Shown: positions 16,855 through 26,121 of the stretch, one piece after another
Position numbering within the stretch: the first letter of the stretch is position 1
How the letters are laid out: each line of letters begins with the position of its first letter
From: Akkermansiaceae bacterium
GTDB taxonomy: Bacteria; Verrucomicrobiota; Verrucomicrobiia; Verrucomicrobiales; Akkermansiaceae
Length of the DNA stretch: 57,746 nt
Direction of reading: 5' to 3'
NCBI GenBank assembly: GCA_030725745.1
Contig: JANRFH010000053.1
Coordinates: 1-57,746, forward strand
Translations under genes and position numbers: made by a program
The notes under the pieces: model-generated
The model's input: the letters and a program-made list of their open reading frames with translations, nothing else
Databases searched by the model: none
What the model was told of the DNA's origin: nothing

Positions 16855-18339
16855 ATGAAGAACACTCTAATAACATGCTACCTGTTGCTCGGTTTCGCGA
16901 CATCATCTTACGCGAAACCGGATCAGAGCAATGAGGACTACGCCCCCTCCGCGACACCCGAGAGCTCGGTGGTGGCGAGCCTGCCGATCGATCCCAACGG
17001 AATCAATGTTCTGGCGGGTAACCTCGGCAAAGCAAGTCCGGGTATTAAAAATGCGTTCATGAATCACATGAACCTCTGGATGGCGATGCCGGCAGAGGGC
17101 ACATACGAGATCGAGTGGATGCTGAAAGTTCCGGAGGATGGGGTCTATGGCATCGATGCATTGGTGAAGGGCAAGGGCACCCGACTTATTGTAAGCTCCA
17201 ATGGCGAGCAGAAGCAGGCTGTTGTGGAAGCAAAGGACTGGGATCGCGTTTCTTTCGGGACGCTCGCGCTAAAGGCGGGTGAAAACAAGCTGCGCCTGGT
17301 GATCGAGGCAACCAAGGGATTTTCCTTCGATGCGTTGGAACTAGTGCAACCGGCAGTCAAAGCGGATCTGCTTAAAGATGCGCTGGCGATGCGGAAGCAG
17401 CCGGATTGGTTTGTAAATGCAGGATACGGAGTGATGTTCCAATGGACGAACCGTGCGACGCCACCCAAGGGAGGTATCAAGCCGTGGGAAGAGAAGGTCA
17501 ACGACTTCAAGCTCGATGAATTCGTCGACATGGTGGAGTCCACGGGCGCGGCCTACGTGCTGTGGTCGGTCACATGGGGGGAGCAATATATCTCTGCACC
17601 CCTCAAGTCCTTGGATGCGATCATCGCCGGGCGCACAGCCGAGCGGGATCTTCTCGGGGAGATGGCGGATGCCTTGGACAAGCGCGGCATCAAACTCATT
17701 TTCTACTACCACTACGGTTATGACTGCAACCACTCCATCGATAAAGATTGGATGGAGGCATCAGGCGGCTACAAGGCCGACAAGACGGAGCTGTATGAAA
17801 ACTGGATGGCGATCATTTCTGAAATGGGAGAGCGCTACGGCGACAAGCTTCATGGCTGGTGGTTCGATGGTGGGCAGCGTTATTACAACTGCCATTTCGA
17901 TAACACACCAGGTGATCAGGGGATTCTCTCCGCGCCGTTCAAGGATCTGACACTTGCGGCAAAGAGCGGCAATCCCGAGCGCGTCGTCGCCTATAACTCA
18001 TGGATCAAGCCGCGCCTGACTGAGTATCAGGACTACTACGGTGGCGAAGGAGCACATGTCTCAGGTGGTCTGAAAAACGGGATGTTCCCAAGCGGCCCCC
18101 AAGAAGGTTTATTGGGACATGGATGCTTCATTTTTGAAAGTAAATGGGGACACATCGAGAAAAACTCCACCATCGCCAAGCCGAGGTATGATCTGAAGAA
18201 ACTTACGGCAATGATTCAGAAGGCGCAGAAAGAGAAGTTCCCGCTCTCGATCAATCTGGAGATGTATGAGGATGGTTCGGTGTCGCCGGATTCGGTGGCG
18301 CTTTTGAAGCAACTTCGGAAGGAGATTCGCGTGAAATAG
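16855..18339 (+). CDS. Secreted GH29-like alpha-L-fucosidase with N-terminal beta-sandwich
   Basis: This protein has 494 residues from the ATG at 16855, with a signal peptide (MKNTLITCYLLLGFATSSYA). Residues about 35-165 form a beta-sandwich resembling a CBM35/galactose-binding module (EGTYEIEWMLKVPEDGVYGIDALV). The catalytic barrel resembles GH29, retaining alpha-L-fucosidases that release terminal fucose. The probable nucleophile is D338 in HGWWFDGG, matching the GH29 W-x-D block, and WYVNAGYG-type and FYYHYGYDCNH segments line the barrel. It diverges from the classical fucosidase at 35200 and may prefer another substrate. It has its own upstream gap and sits before the operator-bearing gap of the main operon. 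An in-frame start at 16762 lies inside the upstream pseudogene and is unlikely. Confidence 0.72.
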   Translation: MKNTLITCYLLLGFATSSYAKPDQSNEDYAPSATPESSVVASLPIDPNGINVLAGNLGKASPGIKNAFMNHMNLWMAMPAEGTYEIEWMLKVPEDGVYGIDALVKGKGTRLIVSSNGEQKQAVVEAKDWDRVSFGTLALKAGENKLRLVIEATKGFSFDALELVQPAVKADLLKDALAMRKQPDWFVNAGYGVMFQWTNRATPPKGGIKPWEEKVNDFKLDEFVDMVESTGAAYVLWSVTWGEQYISAPLKSLDAIIAGRTAERDLLGEMADALDKRGIKLIFYYHYGYDCNHSIDKDWMEASGGYKADKTELYENWMAIISEMGERYGDKLHGWWFDGGQRYYNCHFDNTPGDQGILSAPFKDLTLAAKSGNPERVVAYNSWIKPRLTEYQDYYGGEGAHVSGGLKNGMFPSGPQEGLLGHGCFIFESKWGHIEKNSTIAKPRYDLKKLTAMIQKAQKEKFPLSINLEMYEDGSVSPDSVALLKQLRKEIRVK

Positions 18340-18391
18340 ATTTCCTCGAAGGAGACCCGATTACTGCAGGAGTGGGAATGTTGAGCAGGTT

Positions 18392-18411
18392 CATCACGTG
18401 AATGCGTGATG
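18392..18411 (+). promoter_or_regulatory. Candidate operator, site 3 of a shared 20-bp palindrome
   Basis: CATCACGTGAATGCGTGATG. Both outer arms match the consensus, with GAAT as the spacer. It lies 153 bp upstream of the first gene of the glycan-degradation operon, and a TACAAT (18434-18439) 22 bp beyond it could be the -10 element. No good -35 hexamer is visible, as expected for an activator-dependent promoter. Confidence 0.6.
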
Positions 18412-18563
18412 GTGGATTTTCATTATTGGAAGATACAATCTGACCTCCGTTAAAATGCGGCCACTTTAGATAGAAGTCCTTGTGACTAACGTAATCTGAG
18501 GGCGCAAGAATTGTAGCTCTCCCACAAAAATTTAAGACGAATAACAGAAGCCAAAAACGACTG

Positions 18564-21476
18564 ATGATGAATATTCCACTGAAGATGACGATAGCTTGCT
18601 TAATGGCAGGCTTTAGCTCCGCCCATGCGGCGGATATTTTTGTGAACCCAAGCGGTAATGATGCCAATGCGGGCACTGCTGAGGCGCCGCTTGGGTCTCT
18701 TGCTGCGGCAAAGTCAGCTGCAGCTGGCTTTGCTGGGAAAGAGGCTGTGACGGTGCATGTCGCGGATGGAATTTATTACTTGCCGGAAACCCTAGTCTTT
18801 ACTCCGGGGGACTCAGGCACGGAAGAATTTCCCGTTGTCTATCAATCTGTGAGCGAGGGTGGAGCCGTGCTCAGTGGTGGATCTGAGCTCAAACTTTCGT
18901 GGGAGCCGCACAAGGATGGTATTTTTAAGGCGCAAACACCCGTCGGTCTGAGTATTGACCAACTCTTCATTGATGGGCGGATGCAACGGATGGCTCGCTA
19001 TCCGAACTTTGATCCAGCGAAGAAAGCCGAGCCTTACCAAGGATATGCGGCCGATGCGGTTTCTAAAGAGCGCGCTGCCCTATGGGCTGATCCAGCTGGA
19101 GGCTACATCCACGCGCTGCATCGTGGTCGCTGGGGCGGCTATCACTATCTCATCAACGGCAAGAATGATGAGGGCGAGTTGGTTTTCGAGGGCGGTTGGC
19201 AAAACAACCGCAAAACGCCGATGCATGAGGAGTATCGCATGGTGGAGAATATCTTCGAAGAGCTGGATGCTGAGAATGAGTGGTATCACAATGCCAAGAC
19301 CAACACGCTGTATTACAAGCCGGTTGCCGGCACTGACATCAACTTGGTGAAGGTAGAAGTGGTGCGCTTGCGGCACTTGGTGGAATTTCAAGGCTCAGAA
19401 AAACAACCCGTGAAGCACATCACGCTGAAGGGTTTTGTCGTGCGCCATACTGCTCGCACGTTCATGGACGTGAAAGAGCAGCTCTTGCGCTCCGATTGGG
19501 CGATTTATCGTGGCGGTGCTTACCTGCTTACTGGCACGGAAGATATCCAGATCTTGGATACGGAGTTCGATCAAGTCGGAGGTAACGCAATTTTCGTAAA
19601 CAACTACAACCGCGATGTGTTGGTGAAAGGTTGCCACATTCACGATGCTGGCGCGAGTGGCGTTTGCTTCGTCGGTGATCCGGATGCAGTGCGTGATCCG
19701 CTGTTTGAATATGGCGAGAAGAACGATCTATCGAAGATCGACCGAACAGTGGGGCCGAAGACAAACAATTACCCATCGGACTCCGCCGTAGAGGATTGCT
19801 TGATTCACGGCATCGGGCGCGTTGAGCGTCAGCCAGCAGGTGTACAGATTTCCATGGCGCAAGGCATTGAGATACGCGACACCTCCATCTACGATACCGC
19901 ACGTGCGGGTATTAATATCAGTGAAGGCACCTGGGGTGGTCACTTGATCGAGCGTGTCGATGTTTTCGATACGGTTCTGGAAACGCATGACCATGGTTCT
20001 TTCAATTCATGGGGTCGTGACCGCTATTGGCGCTCGGATCACCTGACGGCAACACAAGAGGCTGTCGATGAGGATCCTCAATTGCCTTATCTTGATGCTA
20101 TGGAAACAACCATCATCCGAGACAGCCGTTGGCGTTGTGACCATGGCTGGGACATCGATCTGGATGACGGTTCGACCAACTATGACCTCTACAACAATCT
20201 CATGTTGGCTGGTGGACTGAAACTTCGTGAAGGATTTCGCCGTCATGCATGGAACAACATTACCGTGAACAACGGTTTTCACCCCCACGTTTGGTTCCAA
20301 CACAGCAAGGATCAGGTTTATAGCAACATCTTCATGCAGTCCCACCGTGCGGCTCGTATGGGCGAGCCTTACACCAAGGAGACGAAGGTAGATGGAAACT
20401 TCTATGGTGCTGAAAAAGCTTCCATCATGGGGCTGTCCGCAAAATTGGGATGGGATGAAAACTCGGTCTTTGGTGATCCTATGTTTGTCGATCCAGCCAA
20501 TGGTGATTTCCGTGTGAAGGATGGTTCGCCAGCCCTTGAAGTCGGCTTTAAGAATTTTCCGATGGATCAGTTCGGTGTGAAAAAACCTTCGCTCAAGGCG
20601 ATTGCTCGCACGCCAGTGATCCCCGAACTTAAGGGCGCTGAGAGCAAACCTGGCAAGCAAACCAAAACTGAGCCGCATAGTTCAGTATGGATGAGTGCCA
20701 ACTTGCGTGAACTGTCTGGCGTGGAGTTCTCCGCTTACGGCGTCAGCGAGGAATCAGGCGGTGTCGCTCTATCGAATCTTCCTGCTGGCAGTACTTTGGA
20801 AAAAGCCGGGCTCAAGAAGGATGACTTGATCCAAGGAGTGAACGGAAAAGCGGTGAAGAGCATTGCTGAATTCTTCCGTGTGCTTACCGAAGATCCATCC
20901 GAAGCTCTCAAGCTGACGGTGGTTCGCGATCAGAAGAATATCGAGGTGACGGTCGCAAGGACATCCATTGTCGAGATGGATTCGGCGTCATCCACGAGCG
21001 ATTTTAAGAAACTGCCAGTGCCCAAGGCTTCAGGTCTGACCGTCATCGCCAGTTCGAAAACCGGGAACGAGCCACTGAGTATATTGACCGACGGCAAACT
21101 CGCGGAAAATTTCGGCCCCGTCTTTGGCAACACGATCCACAACGGTTCTTACAAAATGGATCTAGGTGCCGTGAAGCCGGTCACGGCAGTTACTAGCTGG
21201 TCGTATAATATGGGGAACTCCCGTGGCGCGCAGAAGCTGACAGTATACGCAAGTAACTCCACGACTGATCCGGGTTGGAATCTGAAAAATTTCATCGTGC
21301 TTGGTAGTATCGACACAGGTGCCGCTAAGGCAAAATACACCGCTGCTTCAGTGCGAGCGATCAAAGGCCAAAACCTTGGAAACTACCGCTGGATTGTCTG
21401 GGCAGTTTCACCTGTCACTGAAACCGGAGGCGGAGAGAATACCGCCTTCCAAGAGTTTGTGGTAGAAACCAAATAA
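18564..21476 (+). CDS. Secreted GH141-like beta-helix glycosidase with PDZ and C-terminal discoidin-like module
   Basis: This 970-residue exported protein has a signal peptide MMNIPLKMTIACLMAGFSSAHA. Residues about 23-690 form a right-handed parallel beta-helix of the GH141 type, a family that includes alpha-L-fucosidases and xylanases: ADIFVNPSGNDANAGT at the start, then VRHTARTFMDVKE, GGNAIFVNN, GCHIHDAGASGVCF and NNLMLAGGLKLREGFRRHAWNN. Residues about 709-800 form a PDZ domain (GVALSNLPAGSTLEKAGLKKDDLIQGVNGK). Residues about 823-970 form a galactose-binding-like module (GSYKMDLGAVKPVTAVTSW, WIVWAVSP) shared with the next gene's product. It is the first gene of a tightly spaced operon and is preceded by the 20-bp palindrome. 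A close paralogue lies at 26122. Substrate is inferred from the locus. Confidence 0.8.
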   Translation: MMNIPLKMTIACLMAGFSSAHAADIFVNPSGNDANAGTAEAPLGSLAAAKSAAAGFAGKEAVTVHVADGIYYLPETLVFTPGDSGTEEFPVVYQSVSEGGAVLSGGSELKLSWEPHKDGIFKAQTPVGLSIDQLFIDGRMQRMARYPNFDPAKKAEPYQGYAADAVSKERAALWADPAGGYIHALHRGRWGGYHYLINGKNDEGELVFEGGWQNNRKTPMHEEYRMVENIFEELDAENEWYHNAKTNTLYYKPVAGTDINLVKVEVVRLRHLVEFQGSEKQPVKHITLKGFVVRHTARTFMDVKEQLLRSDWAIYRGGAYLLTGTEDIQILDTEFDQVGGNAIFVNNYNRDVLVKGCHIHDAGASGVCFVGDPDAVRDPLFEYGEKNDLSKIDRTVGPKTNNYPSDSAVEDCLIHGIGRVERQPAGVQISMAQGIEIRDTSIYDTARAGINISEGTWGGHLIERVDVFDTVLETHDHGSFNSWGRDRYWRSDHLTATQEAVDEDPQLPYLDAMETTIIRDSRWRCDHGWDIDLDDGSTNYDLYNNLMLAGGLKLREGFRRHAWNNITVNNGFHPHVWFQHSKDQVYSNIFMQSHRAARMGEPYTKETKVDGNFYGAEKASIMGLSAKLGWDENSVFGDPMFVDPANGDFRVKDGSPALEVGFKNFPMDQFGVKKPSLKAIARTPVIPELKGAESKPGKQTKTEPHSSVWMSANLRELSGVEFSAYGVSEESGGVALSNLPAGSTLEKAGLKKDDLIQGVNGKAVKSIAEFFRVLTEDPSEALKLTVVRDQKNIEVTVARTSIVEMDSASSTSDFKKLPVPKASGLTVIASSKTGNEPLSILTDGKLAENFGPVFGNTIHNGSYKMDLGAVKPVTAVTSWSYNMGNSRGAQKLTVYASNSTTDPGWNLKNFIVLGSIDTGAAKAKYTAASVRAIKGQNLGNYRWIVWAVSPVTETGGGENTAFQEFVVETK

Positions 21477-21505
21477 CCACTCATCTGGACCCTAAGCGTT
21501 AGATC

Positions 21506-23665
21506 ATGAATATTTTGAAGATTGCACCATTACTGCTGTTTGCTCCTCTGAGTCAGTTGGCTCAAGCCGAACAGTCTCAGAAACAACCCAACATCGTCTT
21601 TCTGATGACGGACGATCAGCGCTGGGATAGTTTCGGGTGCTACGGGCGCCCGGAATTCCGGACGGAGAATATTGATCGGCTGGCAAAGGATGGCGTCGTC
21701 TTCGATAAGGCCTATCATACCGTCGCGATCTGTATGCCCAGCCGGGCGACCATTTTTTCCGGCCGTTACTTATCCAATCATCGAGTAGGATTTACCTACC
21801 CTTACAACCTGACATTCCCCAAGTCGGATTTTGAAGAAACCTATCCTGCGCTGCTAAAAAAGGCGGGCTACCGCACGGGTTTCGTTGGCAAGTTTGGGGT
21901 GCCCGTGACCGACGAGGCGTATCATGTTGTCGATCAGGTGACTGGCGTTGATTTCAAAGAGACGCTTGGCTCCTATTTCGATTACTTTGCAGGTATGGGT
22001 GTTCACTTCGACGGGAAGTTCGCCATGTGGCCCGCGGATGAGGCGCTCACGAAAATCTACGACAATAAGCGTCCTCGAAATGAACGGACGCTGAAGACCG
22101 GGGATGCGATGATTCATTTCCTGGAGACCCAAGAGAAAGGCAAGCCGTTCTGCCTTTCTGTTAGTTTCTTCGCGGTCAAGAACGACAGTGATCAGGACAT
22201 GTATCCACCGCATGTGAAGGAATTCGAGAATGTGGATTTCAGTGTGCCTGAAAATTGGGTTGAGGGGAAAAATACGAAACTACCCGCCCTGCTGGACAAC
22301 TGGCGTGGGGTGCCTCTGCACCTAGCTAGAACATCGACCCCGGAGCTTTATCAAAAGCTCGTGCGCAGGTTTGCAACACAAGGCTACACCGTGGATCAGC
22401 AAGTAGGACGACTGGTCAAGAAACTCGAAGAGATGGGTGAGCTGGAGAATACGGTGATTGTCTATACCTCTGACAATGGACGATTCCATGGCTCACATGG
22501 CCTCTATGATAAGGCGATCCATTACGATGAGTCGATGAAAGCGCCGCTGGTCATTTACGATGGCCGCCTAGCCAAGGAGAAAACCGGGCGTCGCGAGACC
22601 GCGCTCATCTCGATGGTGGACATGGCACCGACGATTCTTTCCTGGGCAGGTATAGAGCCTCCTGCGCGTATGCAGGGCAAGGACTTCACTGGAGTCATCA
22701 ACGAGACCCAAGACATGGAGCAGTGGAGGGATGCCGTTTACAATGAAAGCCTCTTTCTTTCCGCACTGCACGGGGCGCGCAAGGATCCGAAGATTGCCGA
22801 AGTAAACGAGAGATTGATCAAAGAGAATAAATCGCATCGATGCCGAGGTGTTACCAATGAACGCTACAAATATTTCGTCTACAATGAACACAATCCTGTG
22901 ATCGAAGAGTTGTATGACCTAGAGGCAGACCCGTCCGAGATGAATAACCTAGTGGACAACCCAGAGTATGCGGCGCTCTTGGAAAAACTCAGGAACCAAA
23001 CTGAAAAGCTCCACGAGGACATCATCATCAATCGCTCGGAGGCAACCACTGTGATGAAGCTGCCTGCGAAACCCGAGAAAGCGGTGAAAAAGAAGGTGCC
23101 AAGCACAACGGGTAAGAAACATCCGGCGGTGAAGCCTTTCGTCATGTCGGGTGCCGCTATAAGTGTCGAAACTGCTTCGACTGAGGACGGTTTCAAACAA
23201 TTGCCTTTGGGTAAGGCATCAAGCGGCAAATTCTCGGCAAGCCAGAAAACGAGCAACGATCCGCTGGCGTCATTAAGCGACGGAAAGCTCGCTGAGACTA
23301 TCGGCCCAGTGTTTGGAAATGGAATTTTGGACGGCTCCTATAAGTTGGATTTAGGAGCGGTAAAGCCCGTGAAGAAAATCACCAGTTGGTCTCATCATTT
23401 CAAAGGGATGCGCGGTGCGCAGAAGCTGACCATTTATGCTAGCGCTGCGGAAACCGATCCCGGGTGGAATCTGGAAAAATTCAAACCGCTCGCAACCATC
23501 GATACCGGCGCCTCAAAGGACAAGTTCACCGCTGCGTCCTTGCAAGCTCAAGAAGGTAAGACCCTAGGAGATTTCCGCTGGATCGTCTGGGCGGTTTCAC
23601 CAATCAGCAAAGCTGGCGGTGGCGAGAACACCGCCTTCCAGGAATTTGCAGTAGAAACCCAATAA
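21506..23665 (+). CDS. Secreted S1 sulfatase with C-terminal discoidin-like module
   Basis: This 719-residue protein has a signal peptide ending near SQLAQA. The sulfatase domain (about 25-510) begins PNIVFLMTDDQRWD, supplying metal-binding aspartates. It has the formylglycine site C76-M-P-S-R, and YTSDNGRFHGSHGL supplies further active-site residues. A Lys/Pro-rich linker (about 515-550, EKAVKKKVPSTTGKK) leads to a C-terminal module (about 569-719) nearly collinear with the one ending the upstream GH141 protein: GPVFGN.ILDGSYKLDLGAVKPV and FRWIVWAVSP are shared. It hydrolyses a sulfate ester on a polysaccharide or oligosaccharide; which position is unknown. The gap to the upstream gene is 29 bp and to the next 8 bp, so it is within the operon. 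It requires a formylglycine-generating enzyme encoded elsewhere. Confidence 0.88.
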   Translation: MNILKIAPLLLFAPLSQLAQAEQSQKQPNIVFLMTDDQRWDSFGCYGRPEFRTENIDRLAKDGVVFDKAYHTVAICMPSRATIFSGRYLSNHRVGFTYPYNLTFPKSDFEETYPALLKKAGYRTGFVGKFGVPVTDEAYHVVDQVTGVDFKETLGSYFDYFAGMGVHFDGKFAMWPADEALTKIYDNKRPRNERTLKTGDAMIHFLETQEKGKPFCLSVSFFAVKNDSDQDMYPPHVKEFENVDFSVPENWVEGKNTKLPALLDNWRGVPLHLARTSTPELYQKLVRRFATQGYTVDQQVGRLVKKLEEMGELENTVIVYTSDNGRFHGSHGLYDKAIHYDESMKAPLVIYDGRLAKEKTGRRETALISMVDMAPTILSWAGIEPPARMQGKDFTGVINETQDMEQWRDAVYNESLFLSALHGARKDPKIAEVNERLIKENKSHRCRGVTNERYKYFVYNEHNPVIEELYDLEADPSEMNNLVDNPEYAALLEKLRNQTEKLHEDIIINRSEATTVMKLPAKPEKAVKKKVPSTTGKKHPAVKPFVMSGAAISVETASTEDGFKQLPLGKASSGKFSASQKTSNDPLASLSDGKLAETIGPVFGNGILDGSYKLDLGAVKPVKKITSWSHHFKGMRGAQKLTIYASAAETDPGWNLEKFKPLATIDTGASKDKFTAASLQAQEGKTLGDFRWIVWAVSPISKAGGGENTAFQEFAVETQ

Positions 23666-23673
23666 TTATTAGA

Positions 23674-25164
23674 ATGATGAACTCCAAAAACCTTGCCTTA
23701 ATCGCATTGTCGCTACTTGTGCAGGCGGTGCCTTCCTTCGCCCAGGACACGAGGCCTAAACAACCTAACATCGTCTTCCTGATGACGGATGACCAGCGTT
23801 GGGACATGCTGGGATGCTACGGAAGGAAGGATGTCATCACTCCGAACATCGATAAGCTCGCTGAGAAGGGTGTGGTCTTTGACAACGCGTTTTATGCGGT
23901 GGCGATTTGTATGCCGAGCCGAACCACGATGTTCACCGGGCGCTATTTTTCGGATCACCGTGGTGGGTTCACCTACCCGTATAACCGTACGATTCCTAAG
24001 AACGAATTTGCCGAGAGCTACCCGGCTAAATTGAAAGAAGCGGGCTATCGCACGGGATTTGTCGGAAAATTTAACGTCCGGCTTGAAGGGAATCGTGCCT
24101 CGTTTCCAGAATACTTTGACTTCTTTGTAGAAGGAAATGCCGTGGTCTTGCCGAAGGATGACCCTGGTCTGAAAGAGATCTATCGGAAGGATAGGCCAGC
24201 CAATGAGCGGACTCTGAAGAAGGGCGATGCAATGATCCGCTTCCTGGAGACACAGCCGAAAGATCAACCTTTCTGTCTCTCCATCAGCTTTGACGCAGTG
24301 AAGAACGACAAGGATGACGATATGTATCCACCCGATGTGGAGGTTTTCAAAGACATGGTAATGGAGATTCCTGAAAACTGGGTGGAGGGTGAGAACGAGG
24401 AACTTCCCGATGTGCTGGATCGCTGCCGTGGGACTTATCTGCACGCTAAGCGCACGGCTACTCCCGAGCAGTATCAAACCACAACCCGGCGCTTTGCTGT
24501 GCAGGGCTACACCGTCGACAACCAAGTCGGCCGTCTTGTCGCGAAGCTCGAAGAGATGGGTGTGATGGACAATACGATCATCATCTACACCAGCGACAAC
24601 GGACGCTTCCACGGATCGCACGGACTTTTCGACAAGGCACTCCTCTATGATGAATCCGTGAAGGAACCGCTCATTGTCTTCGATGGCAGATCACCGGAAT
24701 CCCGCCGCGGAGTCAGGGTAGACGCAATGGTTTCCTCTACAGATATTGCCCCGACGATTGTTTCCCTGGGAGGAGTCGAGCCACCTGCGGCAATGAAAGG
24801 TAAATCTCTGACCGGTCTGCTCAACGGCGACCAAGATATGACGAAATGGCGCGACACGGTGCTGATGGAAAACTTTTTCCTCCAAGACATGTATACGGCT
24901 CAAAACAAGAAGGTTGAGGATCTTGAAAAGGTAAACCAGGAGATCATCGCGAAGAATGAGTCCTATCGCACCCGTGGTGTCCGCACAGAGCGCTTCAAGT
25001 ATTTCAAATATTACGAAGCCATCCCACCTGTGGAGGAACTCTACGATCTCGATAAGGATCCACACGAAATGAACAACCTGGCAGCCAACCCGGAGTATGC
25101 CCCGGTGATGGCGGACATGCGCAAGCGCACAGCCGATCTCTACGAGGAGATGAAAGCTCAGTGA
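23674..25164 (+). CDS. Secreted S1 sulfatase
   Basis: This 496-residue protein has a signal peptide (LALIALSLLVQAVPSFA). The sulfatase core has PNIVFLMTDDQRWDMLGCYGR, formylglycine site C79-M-P-S-R and YTSDNGRFHGSHGLFDKAL. It is a clear paralogue of the preceding sulfatase: both share AICMPSR, the R-GFTYPYN block, RTGFVGKF and the R-ERYKYF-type end. It ends where the catalytic domain ends and lacks the linker and discoidin-like module. The pair presumably arose by tandem duplication and may act on different sulfate positions. It lies 8 bp after its neighbour, in the middle of the operon. Confidence 0.9.
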   Translation: MMNSKNLALIALSLLVQAVPSFAQDTRPKQPNIVFLMTDDQRWDMLGCYGRKDVITPNIDKLAEKGVVFDNAFYAVAICMPSRTTMFTGRYFSDHRGGFTYPYNRTIPKNEFAESYPAKLKEAGYRTGFVGKFNVRLEGNRASFPEYFDFFVEGNAVVLPKDDPGLKEIYRKDRPANERTLKKGDAMIRFLETQPKDQPFCLSISFDAVKNDKDDDMYPPDVEVFKDMVMEIPENWVEGENEELPDVLDRCRGTYLHAKRTATPEQYQTTTRRFAVQGYTVDNQVGRLVAKLEEMGVMDNTIIIYTSDNGRFHGSHGLFDKALLYDESVKEPLIVFDGRSPESRRGVRVDAMVSSTDIAPTIVSLGGVEPPAAMKGKSLTGLLNGDQDMTKWRDTVLMENFFLQDMYTAQNKKVEDLEKVNQEIIAKNESYRTRGVRTERFKYFKYYEAIPPVEELYDLDKDPHEMNNLAANPEYAPVMADMRKRTADLYEEMKAQ

Positions 25165-25202
25165 TTGAATCAGTCCCGCCGAAAAATCCAGATAGCAAAA
25201 TA

Positions 25203-26039
25203 ATGATAAAACACCTCCTCGCCCTGTTTGCCGTAACGCTTCTTTCACCGCTTACTGCTCACGGGGCAGAAAGCGGTGATATCTTTCCTGGGAAGAAAAC
25301 CGATTTTCAAGGGTTCGATCGATATACCTTCAAACACGGAGGTGCTCAAGTATCCGTGATTTGTCCGGAAAAACCTGCTCCGAGTAAGCCCTGGTTATGG
25401 CGTAGTCTTTTCTGGGATAGTATCAAGCAGTTCCACAATGCTGATCTTGAGCTAGTGAAGGAGGGCTATCACGTGGTGCTCGTCGCGGGTGATGTCTCAG
25501 GACATCCCAAGGGGAACAAGTATATCGATGCTGCCTATGAATTACTGACGCAGAAGCACGGGTTTGCGAAAAAGTTCTCCATGGCATCCATGAGCCGCGG
25601 CACGCTGCAGTTGTTCCAATGGGCGACGGTAAATCCTGAAAAGGTGAATAGCATCTACGTGGACAATGGTGTCTGCGATGTCCGGAGCTGGCCTGCGGGC
25701 AAGCTGGTTCCCGGAAATGATGGCAAAGGAAAAGGTAGTGCCGCATCATGGGCTCTTTTCAAAAAGGCCTATGGCTATGCGACCGATGAGGAAGCGCTGA
25801 AATCCAAGGTAAGCCCAATCGATTTATTGGAACCATTGGCGAAAGCCGACGTCCCGATTCTTATGGTTTGTGGTAGCAAAGACGAAACCGTTCCCTACGA
25901 AGAAAACGACGCAGTCATGGAAGAACGCTACAAAGCGCTCGGTGGCGACATCACGGTGATCATCGAGGACAAGGGACACACGCATGGGATGAAAGATCCG
26001 ACACCAGTTTTGGAGTTTATCAGGGAACATGCTCAATGA
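25203..26039 (+). CDS. Secreted alpha/beta hydrolase, small esterase-like
   Basis: The protein has 278 residues from the ATG at 25203, with a signal peptide (MIKHLLALFAVTLLSPLTAHG). The alpha/beta-hydrolase fold shows a nucleophile elbow S-M-S131-R-G in place of the common G-x-S-x-G, the acid D227 in MVCGSKDETVPYEEN and H259 in DKGHTHGM. The order and spacing fit a complete catalytic triad. In this locus an esterase that removes acetyl or other acyl groups from the polysaccharide is likely, but the substrate cannot be told from sequence. A GTG start at 25161 overlapping the upstream stop is possible and would place the signal peptide internally, so I prefer 25203. Confidence 0.75.
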   Translation: MIKHLLALFAVTLLSPLTAHGAESGDIFPGKKTDFQGFDRYTFKHGGAQVSVICPEKPAPSKPWLWRSLFWDSIKQFHNADLELVKEGYHVVLVAGDVSGHPKGNKYIDAAYELLTQKHGFAKKFSMASMSRGTLQLFQWATVNPEKVNSIYVDNGVCDVRSWPAGKLVPGNDGKGKGSAASWALFKKAYGYATDEEALKSKVSPIDLLEPLAKADVPILMVCGSKDETVPYEENDAVMEERYKALGGDITVIIEDKGHTHGMKDPTPVLEFIREHAQ

Positions 26040-26121
26040 ACCCGATGATTGCACAAAGGGATCTTATATTACCGTAAATGAAATTTTAAAATGAGGCGTG
26101 AGCCGTATACGATTTAGTAAA

